Source of the DNA: an uncultured Roseiflexaceae bacterium
Lineage (GTDB): Bacteria > Chloroflexota > Chloroflexia > Chloroflexales > Roseiflexaceae
Length of the DNA stretch: 5,916 nucleotides
Assembly (NCBI GenBank): GCA_903932805.1
Contig: CAIZHO010000175.1
Span: 1-5,916 of the forward strand
Direction: 5' to 3'
In this document: positions 1 through 4,625 of the stretch, one piece after another
Numbering within the stretch: position 1 is the first letter of the stretch
Layout of the letters: every line of letters starts with the position of its first letter
Made by a program: the position numbers and the translations under genes
Notes under the pieces: generated by a model
Databases searched by the model: none
What the model was told of the DNA's origin: nothing
Seen by the model: the letters and a program-made list of their open reading frames with translations, nothing else

Positions 1-548
1 CCGTCTCCCCAACACCAGACTTGGTTATTGGTCAAATGGGCACAAGTGTTGTTATACGTAGATACAATGTTTTTGGCATTCCGCAGAATCCCACCACTCG
101 CGGTTCGTACTTTGGTCGCAATAGTCACTGACTCGACGGTCGAGTTAATGCCTAATTGGCCCTCATCATTTTCTCCCCAACACCAGACTTGTCTACTTGT
201 ATCGATGCCACACGTGTGAGTATGACCCAAAGAAATTTGTGTAATGTTTGTTAGCAAACCGCCACCGCTTTTGTACACAACTACTGCCGACGTCCGATCG
301 GTATAACTCTGATCTCCCAACTGACCGTATCTGTTATTACCCCAACACCATACATTTTTTGCAGTACCTGCAATAGCACAGGTATGACGATACCCATAAG
401 ATTTATAATCATTTTCTTCGATCGCCTTGACATTGGTCAACGGGAGACCTATGTTCGTCATCACTTGGGTAGCGGTACCACCATTATCCCAACACCACGC
501 AGTACCGTTCCGGAGGACCGCACACGCATCATTACCTACCGTCATATC
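1..548 (-). repeat. Four RCC1-type coding repeats (partial propeller)
   Basis: The WCW cores are encoded at 489-497, 342-350, 177-185 and 9-17, read on the minus strand. On the plus strand they appear as recurring cccaacacca-like words. Distances between the first cysteines of successive repeats are 48, 56 and 56 codons, so the first blade is shortened. Three repeats have nine residues between their two cysteines and the second has ten. The repeats have clearly diverged outside the core, so this is an old protein repeat and not a recent DNA tandem duplication. Confidence 0.8.
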
Positions 549-659
549 TACCACATCACGTGTCGTTGCCCGAGTGGTTGCTTGAGCGACAGGTGCGTTG
601 CCCACGAATACAACACTACAGATAATTAGCATCAGCACTACCGAACGTATATGATGCAT
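1..659 (-). CDS. Secreted RCC1-repeat beta-propeller protein, 3' end beyond the window
   Basis: Translating the minus strand from the ATG at 659-657 gives 219 codons with no stop before the left edge, so the C-terminus is missing. Residues 1-27 look like a Sec signal peptide: R5, a hydrophobic core over about 7-20, and an AQA site before T28. C14 lies in the core but lacks a proper lipobox. Four RCC1-type repeats follow, with cysteine pairs C46/C56, C94/C105, C150/C160 and C206/C216. Repeats 2 and 3 show full WCWGxNxxGQLG motifs, repeat 1 is degenerate (WCWDNGG), and repeat 4 is cut at WCWGD. The mature part has no unpaired cysteine. RCC1 repeats fold as seven-bladed propellers, so roughly three more blades should lie outside the window. 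It is a paralogue of the gene just upstream and probably co-transcribed with it. The role is unknown; extracytoplasmic protein or ligand binding is the likely general function, since RCC1 propellers are usually binding scaffolds. Confidence 0.88.
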   Translation of the reverse strand, partial: MHHIRSVVLMLIICSVVFVGNAPVAQATTRATTRDVVDMTVGNDACAVLRNGTAWCWDNGGTATQVMTNIGLPLTNVKAIEENDYKSYGYRHTCAIAGTAKNVWCWGNNRYGQLGDQSYTDRTSAVVVYKSGGGLLTNITQISLGHTHTCGIDTSRQVWCWGENDEGQLGINSTVESVTIATKVRTASGGILRNAKNIVSTYNNTCAHLTNNQVWCWGD

Positions 660-663
660 AGTG

Positions 664-670
664 TCCTCCT
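664..670 (-). promoter_or_regulatory. Ribosome binding site overlapping the upstream stop codon
   Basis: Read on the minus strand, AGGAGGA sits 4 bases before the ATG at 659. The TAG stop of the upstream RCC1 gene (671-669) supplies the first AG of this site. A ribosome terminating there would sit on the next initiation region, so translational coupling is likely. This site fixes the start of the downstream gene. Confidence 0.85.
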
Positions 671-1892
671 ATTTGATTTTGACGGCGCGCAGACGCAGCC
701 GGTGCGTGCCATCCCCGACTTGACCGTAGTAATTCAACCCCCAACACCACACCACAGCGCCGGTCGCGATAACACAGGTGTGGTCTTGACCGCCGCTGCC
801 ACTCGTTACACCGCTCATGGTGGCCATCGTTGCCTGTTTGACGACAACGGGCTCGAGCTGCGTGATTTGCGTCCCGTTCCCTACCTGCCCAGCCCAATTA
901 TTACCCCAGCATTTGAGTATATTGGTAGTGGTGATATAGCAGCTATGGGCGTACCCCGTGAAAATAGCCTTGGCATCATTCACCGTAGACACACCACTCA
1001 TGACTTCGACCGCCTGATAACGGTCATCTTTCGTTTGATCACCGATTTGACCAGCCCAGTTCCGTCCCCAACACCACAGGGTACTATTGCTTTGGCGCGC
1101 ACAGGTGTGTGCTTCTGCGGTGGCAATATGCGTAATGCTCCCCAGGCTCCCACCCGTTGACCGTTGCACTTCGACCGCTGAGCTCTGATCTGAACCCGAA
1201 TTATTGCCTAAGCGCCCGTATTCCCCCTCGCCCCAACACCAGACCGCGCGCGTCACTGCAATCGCACACGCGTGATCATGACTATTACTTATTGTTACTG
1301 CTTGTAATGCAAACCCGTCTGACTTATATACAAGTTGTGCGCCAACAGCACTCCCATTGCCCCAGCAAAAGACATATCCGCTACTGTTGCGGGCACAGGT
1401 CGAATCTAACCCCGCATCAATGTGCGTGATGCCTGACAATGCAATACCATCAGCACGGATGACCTGAACGGGATAATTCCTGTTGGTGGTCGTACGGTCC
1501 CCCAATTGGCCACTGCCATTATGCCCCCAGCACCAGACTGTGCCGGTCCGGATCAAAGCACAAGTATGAAATACACCAGCAGTCACAGCCTTGGAATACA
1601 AAAACGGTCGGTAGCGACTGTCACGAACCTGTGTTTGTTGCAGTGAATAATAGATGTACGAGCCGTTTGCTAATTGGCTGTCCTGATTATTCCCCCAACA
1701 CCAAATACTTGTGTCACTTTTCAAGACGCACGAATGTTGGCTCCCGACGTCGATTTGCGTTATTTTTGCCACTTTCGGCGTCGCAGGTTGCGCACTACGG
1801 GCATGCACTGGGACGAGTGTGTGCATGACCAATACCACAAGCACGAACCAGCAGACTGCTCCCCGGACCGTTTGGAAAAATGATTTGTTCAT
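669..1892 (-). CDS. Secreted seven-bladed RCC1-repeat beta-propeller protein
   Basis: A complete 407-residue protein. Residues 1-31 form a Sec signal peptide: K3 and R10, a hydrophobic stretch over about 12-28, and a VHA site before R32. The rest is seven RCC1-type repeats, the number needed to close an RCC1 propeller. Cysteine pairs are C55/C65, C111/C121, C166/C176, C209/C219, C264/C274, C318/C328 and C373/C383, every pair exactly ten positions apart, with no unpaired cysteine in the mature protein. WCWG cores are strong in repeats 2, 4, 5 and 7. Repeat 3 has FCWG and is about 12 residues short, and repeat 6 has KCWG. The chain ends soon after blade 7, with no anchor or extra domain, so it is probably released or periplasmic. 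The start is supported by GGAGGA six bases upstream. It is the first gene of a probable two-gene operon. Its function is unknown. BLIP-II, a secreted Streptomyces beta-lactamase inhibitor, shares the RCC1-like fold, but nothing here shows inhibitor activity. Confidence 0.93.
   Translation of the reverse strand: MNKSFFQTVRGAVCWFVLVVLVMHTLVPVHARSAQPATPKVAKITQIDVGSQHSCVLKSDTSIWCWGNNQDSQLANGSYIYYSLQQTQVRDSRYRPFLYSKAVTAGVFHTCALIRTGTVWCWGHNGSGQLGDRTTTNRNYPVQVIRADGIALSGITHIDAGLDSTCARNSSGYVFCWGNGSAVGAQLVYKSDGFALQAVTISNSHDHACAIAVTRAVWCWGEGEYGRLGNNSGSDQSSAVEVQRSTGGSLGSITHIATAEAHTCARQSNSTLWCWGRNWAGQIGDQTKDDRYQAVEVMSGVSTVNDAKAIFTGYAHSCYITTTNILKCWGNNWAGQVGNGTQITQLEPVVVKQATMATMSGVTSGSGGQDHTCVIATGAVVWCWGLNYYGQVGDGTHRLRLRAVKIK
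672..1760 (-). repeat. Seven RCC1-type coding repeats (full propeller)
   Basis: Codons from about residue 45 to the C-terminus encode seven repeats, each built around C-x9-C with the second cysteine inside WCWG or a variant. Spacing between the first cysteines of successive repeats is 56, 55, 43, 55, 54 and 55 residues, so only the third blade is unusual. GQLG, GRLG, GQIG or GQVG follows the core in repeats 2, 4, 5, 6 and 7. It is lost or altered in repeats 1 and 3. Confidence 0.85.
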
Positions 1893-1898
1893 CGGTTG

Positions 1899-1904
1899 TC
1901 CTCC
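1899..1904 (-). promoter_or_regulatory. Ribosome binding site of the complete RCC1 gene
   Basis: GGAGGA on the minus strand lies six bases before the ATG at 1892. The words GGAGGACA occur both here and before the second RCC1 gene, which may reflect duplication of the gene together with its leader, or may simply be two good Shine-Dalgarno sites. Confidence 0.8.
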
Positions 1905-2101
1905 GTTTTTGGAATCCTAGCATGGATACAGGTGGGATTTTTTGTTAAAAATTACAATCATGCTCACTCGCTGGATGTGTGGTGAATACAGCAGGCAGAC
2001 GATCAGCGGCACACGCTCGCACCCATCGGAAAAAACACCGTTGCCGGCAGAATTCGTCACGCGACCAACGGTACAATACGTATATATCTTTCATCGAACC
2101 G

Positions 2102-2106
2102 AAGGA
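2102..2106 (+). promoter_or_regulatory. Ribosome binding site that sets the peptidase start
   Basis: AAGGA lies four bases before the ATG at 2111. The frame stays open further upstream to an ATG at 1979. That start has no such site and would add 44 residues, rich in Arg and His, that do not resemble the family. The 2111 start is therefore preferred. Confidence 0.7.
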
Positions 2107-2110
2107 ACAT

Positions 2111-3466
2111 ATGACACACCTGGACACCATCTACGCCTACATTGATACCCACCGCCACGAATCCATCAAACGGCTGATGGAGTACGTCAGTCGCCCCAGC
2201 ATCAGCGCCCATGGCATTGGGATCGGCGAAACAGCCGATTGGCTGACGGCATATCTGACATCACTGGGGTTCGATACTGCTGCGTACCCTACCGCCGGCT
2301 GGCCCATGATTGTCGGTCGTCACCACCACAAACCGGGCAAGCCGACGGTGTTGTTGTATGGCCATTACGATGTGCAACCGCCGGATCCACTCGAAGCCTG
2401 GATATCGCCGCCGTTCGAACCGACCATTCGCGATGGGCGCATCTATGGGCGTGGTGCCGGTGACAACAAGGGCCAACATTTTGCCCAACTGCTGGCACTC
2501 GAAACGTGGCTTGCGGTAGCTGGCGAACTCCCCTGCAATGTAACCTTCTTGCTCGAAGGCGAAGAAGAAGTGGGCAGTCCCAACCTGGCAGCGTTCGTCA
2601 CGCAGCACAAAGCACTCCTCAACGCAGATCTGGTCATCACCGCCGACGGACCCATCCACGAAGATGGCACGCCGCAGATCGAATACGGAGTACGCGGGGT
2701 TTTGTCGTTCGAATTGCATGCCCGTGGCGCCAACACGGATCTGCACTCGGGCAACTGGGGCGGGGTCGCGCCGCAACCGCTGTGGAAGTTGGTGCATCTC
2801 CTGGCGACCATGAAGAACGCTCGTGGCGACATCACCATCCCCGGGATCATGGAGCAGGTCGCGCCCATTACTGCCCGTGAACGCGCGGCATTGGACGCGT
2901 TACCCCTCGATTTGCCGCGGGTGATGGCAGGCGTGGGGATGAGCGAGCTCGATGGGCCGCCCGACGTGCCGTTCTACGACCGGATTTCGTGCCGCCCTAC
3001 CCTGACCATCAATGGCATTCATGGCGGGTACGGTGGACCGGGATCCAAGACGGTGCTGCCCCACGAAGGATTCGTCAAATGTGACATGCGGCTGGTAGGC
3101 GGGATGTCGATTGCAGCCTGCCAAGCAGCCATCGCAGCCCATGTGAACGCCATCGATCCATCGATAGAAGCAATCTTCGAAGCAGGCATGGAACCGTCGC
3201 GGACATCGCTCGAATCGCCATTTGCGGCACCCATCCACCGTGCGATTGTGCGTGCCCAAGGCGTCGAGCCGTACCACATCCCGTCGCTGGGTGGCAGCCT
3301 ACCCGATTATGTCTACACCCAAATTCTGGGCATCCCGGCATTTGTGGTGCCGTATGCTAACGCCGATGAACGTAATCATGCCCCCAACGAAAACATCATC
3401 ATTGATTGCTTCATCAACGGGATTCGTACCGGTGCAGCATTGCTGGAAGAACTCGGAGCACGGTGA
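2111..3466 (+). CDS. M20-family metallopeptidase (dipeptidase, carnosinase/CNDP-like)
   Basis: A 451-residue protein of normal family length, without a signal peptide, so presumably cytosolic. M20 enzymes use two metal ions, usually zinc or manganese, to cleave dipeptides or to deacylate amino acids. The signature residues are all visible: H85 and D87 in GHYDVQP, bridging D118 in GRGAGDNKG, the Glu pair E152/E153 in EGEEEVGS (general base and metal ligand), D179 in TADGP, H212 in DLHSG (the lid or dimerisation-domain histidine that reaches the active site), and H423 near the C-terminus in ERNHAPNE. The lid domain inserts at about residues 195-315. The order and spacing fit the carnosine dipeptidase-like branch better than ArgE or DapE, but the substrate cannot be read from sequence. 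The gene is divergent from the RCC1 operon and separated by 234 bases from the next gene, so it may be its own transcription unit. Confidence 0.93.
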   Translation: MTHLDTIYAYIDTHRHESIKRLMEYVSRPSISAHGIGIGETADWLTAYLTSLGFDTAAYPTAGWPMIVGRHHHKPGKPTVLLYGHYDVQPPDPLEAWISPPFEPTIRDGRIYGRGAGDNKGQHFAQLLALETWLAVAGELPCNVTFLLEGEEEVGSPNLAAFVTQHKALLNADLVITADGPIHEDGTPQIEYGVRGVLSFELHARGANTDLHSGNWGGVAPQPLWKLVHLLATMKNARGDITIPGIMEQVAPITARERAALDALPLDLPRVMAGVGMSELDGPPDVPFYDRISCRPTLTINGIHGGYGGPGSKTVLPHEGFVKCDMRLVGGMSIAACQAAIAAHVNAIDPSIEAIFEAGMEPSRTSLESPFAAPIHRAIVRAQGVEPYHIPSLGGSLPDYVYTQILGIPAFVVPYANADERNHAPNENIIIDCFINGIRTGAALLEELGAR

Positions 3467-3525
3467 TATCCCCATGAGGGAATAGGCGTGATGGGTTTTG
3501 GGGCATGATTACGATGTTTTTCTGC

Positions 3526-3550
3526 ATTCCGATGTGGAAAATATCGGAAT
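3526..3550. repeat. Perfect 8-bp inverted repeat, possible terminator or operator
   Basis: ATTCCGAT at 3526-3533 and ATCGGAAT at 3543-3550 are exact reverse complements separated by nine bases. The stem is only half GC, and the following plus-strand sequence is T-rich but interrupted (tatcctatttt). It would make a weak intrinsic terminator 60-85 bases after the peptidase stop. A protein-binding palindrome is an equally good reading. Confidence 0.45.
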
Positions 3551-3685
3551 TATCCTATTTTCTGGCTGTCTGTTCGCCAGCATATCCACGAATCAGTGAC
3601 GCAAGAATAGTACGACGTCATGCGTATAAATTCTGAAAATCTTACCTTTTTTTCTGATACTATATGGAAATACGCAGTGAATTTC

Positions 3686-3691
3686 AGAGGA
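3686..3691 (+). promoter_or_regulatory. Ribosome binding site that sets the isomerase start
   Basis: AGAGGA ends nine bases before the ATG at 3701. An in-frame ATG at 3620 would add 27 residues, but it has no Shine-Dalgarno site, and family members begin at the equivalent of the Met-Leu-Lys-His segment. The start at 3701 is preferred. Confidence 0.65.
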
Positions 3692-3700
3692 CAAGAACTA

Positions 3701-4624
3701 ATGCTGAAGCATGCATTTGTCTGGTGGTGCCTGACCCAGCAAGGTCTGAGTGAAACAGCGATTCTCGATGCAGGCCAGCAGGCAGGCTTCGAGGGCGTTG
3801 AAATGGCACCCGAACACCTGTGGCGTGAGATCCAAACACGCGGCTTGACGATGGTATCTACCCAAGCACACGGATCGATCGAATCGGGGATGAACGACCC
3901 AAAGCAGCACAACCGCATCATCAGCGAGACCTGTGCCATGCTCGAAAAAGCCGTCAAGTGGAACATCCCAACGCTTATCTGCTTTAGTGGGAATCGTGGC
4001 CAAACCACCGACCGCGAAGCAATCAAGCAGATCAACGAGGTATTGTTCAAAGTCGCATCATTGGCCGAACAAGCCAAAGTGACCGTCGTGCTCGAGCTGC
4101 TCAACAGCCGTGTCGACCACCCCGATTACCACTGCGACCGTACTGAGTTCGGCATTGCGTGCATCGAGCCGATTCGTTCTGAGCGCATCAAATTGCTCTA
4201 CGACGCGTATCACATGCAAATTATGGAAGGTGATTTGATCCGCACCATCCGTACTCATCACAAGTACTTTGGGCACTACCACATCGCCGGCAACCCGGGT
4301 CGCAACGACCCAGACGGCACCCAAGAGATACATCATCCGGCGCTGATGCAAGCAATTGCCGATACCGGGTTTACGGGGTTTGTCGGCCACGAGTACATCC
4401 CATCTGGCCCGATCCCGGCTGCCCTCAAGGCATCGCGCGCACTCCTCAATGTGGTACCGAGCGTCAAAGCAACCATCGAACGGTCGATTCGTCCAGGTGC
4501 ACTCGATCCGTTGCCTGCAGCGGTCGCAACCAGCAGCGACCCTGTGGTTGTCGCGCCGGTCGCCAGTGAGCCCGATACAGCAGCACCGAGCGATGCTGGG
4601 GATGCGGGTACGAGCGCAGACTAA
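3701..4624 (+). CDS. Hydroxypyruvate isomerase-like sugar isomerase/epimerase (TIM barrel)
   Basis: A 307-residue protein of the xylose isomerase-like TIM-barrel superfamily, closest by recall to the hydroxypyruvate isomerase (Hyi-like) branch. Hydroxypyruvate isomerase interconverts hydroxypyruvate and tartronate semialdehyde, but many relatives are sugar isomerases or epimerases. Recognisable blocks are HAFVWWC near the N-terminus, GFEGVEM (29-35), HGSIESG (57-63), LICFSGNRG (92-100), VLELLNSRVDHPDY (130-143), LLYDAYHMQIMEGD (165-178), HYHIAGNPGR (192-201) and GFVGHEYIP (226-234). E132, D168, H194 and E231 sit where the divalent-metal ligands are expected. The barrel ends near residue 255. 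Residues 267-307 form an unusual Ala/Pro/Ser/Thr/Asp-rich tail without any Lys, Arg or aromatic residue. There is no signal peptide, so it should be cytosolic. Its stop is one base from the fucosidase start, which makes co-translation likely. The substrate is uncertain, and a role in fucose metabolism is only inferred. Confidence 0.88.
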   Translation: MLKHAFVWWCLTQQGLSETAILDAGQQAGFEGVEMAPEHLWREIQTRGLTMVSTQAHGSIESGMNDPKQHNRIISETCAMLEKAVKWNIPTLICFSGNRGQTTDREAIKQINEVLFKVASLAEQAKVTVVLELLNSRVDHPDYHCDRTEFGIACIEPIRSERIKLLYDAYHMQIMEGDLIRTIRTHHKYFGHYHIAGNPGRNDPDGTQEIHHPALMQAIADTGFTGFVGHEYIPSGPIPAALKASRALLNVVPSVKATIERSIRPGALDPLPAAVATSSDPVVVAPVASEPDTAAPSDAGDAGTSAD

Positions 4625-4625
4625 G

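Larger units (their letters stand above)
1893..2110. promoter_or_regulatory. Divergent intergenic region with weak promoter candidates
   Basis: These 218 bases separate the minus-strand RCC1 operon from the plus-strand peptidase gene and should contain both promoters. For the minus strand, an extended -10-like TGCTAGGAT lies at 1922-1914, about 20 bases before the start codon; no good -35 is at the right distance. A TTAACA-like word further upstream is too far (23 bases). For the plus strand, TACAAT at 2072-2077 matches the -10 consensus at five of six bases, about 33 bases before the ATG, again without a convincing -35. No clear operator palindrome stands out. The assignments are sequence impressions only. 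Confidence 0.3.
3467..3700 (+). promoter_or_regulatory. Intergenic region with possible terminator and promoter
   Basis: These 234 AT-rich bases contain no convincing gene. The left half holds an 8-bp inverted repeat (3526-3550) that might end transcription of the peptidase gene. The right half has an extended -10-like TGATACTAT at 3655-3663, placed to give a leader of about 30 bases, with only a poor -35 upstream. TATAAA at 3625-3630 is an alternative -10 and also lacks a -35. The arms TGACG (3597-3601) and CGTCA (3616-3620) form a short inverted repeat that could be an operator. All of this is tentative. Confidence 0.3.

Noticed and set aside
384..629. Plus-strand open frame opposite the first part of the partial RCC1 gene
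   Set aside because: It lies antisense to the signal peptide and first repeats of a clear coding sequence and has no family resemblance or ribosome binding site.
616..659. Lipoprotein signal in the partial RCC1 protein because of C14
   Set aside because: The residues before C14 are Leu-Ile-Ile, which lacks the small residue expected before a lipobox cysteine. A signal peptidase I site after residue 27 fits better.
651..1160. Plus-strand open frame of 169 codons across the RCC1 gene
   Set aside because: It is antisense to the well-supported RCC1 gene. Its product shows no recognisable domain, and its openness follows from the repeat codon composition.
9..1710. Recurring cccaacacca words on the plus strand, considered as a CRISPR-like or DNA-level repeat array
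   Set aside because: They are the reverse complement of codons for the conserved WCWG cores. Spacing is set by 43-56-residue protein repeats, and the sequence between them is coding, not spacers.
1979..2110. N-terminal extension of the peptidase from the ATG at 1979
   Set aside because: The 44 extra residues are Arg/His-rich and unlike the family, and no Shine-Dalgarno site precedes 1979. A good site precedes the ATG at 2111.
2261..2868. Minus-strand open frames within the peptidase gene
   Set aside because: They are shadows of the M20 coding sequence, Arg/Cys/His-rich and without domain signatures.
3620..3700. N-terminal extension of the isomerase from the ATG at 3620
   Set aside because: No ribosome binding site precedes it, it runs through the -10-like promoter region, and the family-like sequence begins at 3701.
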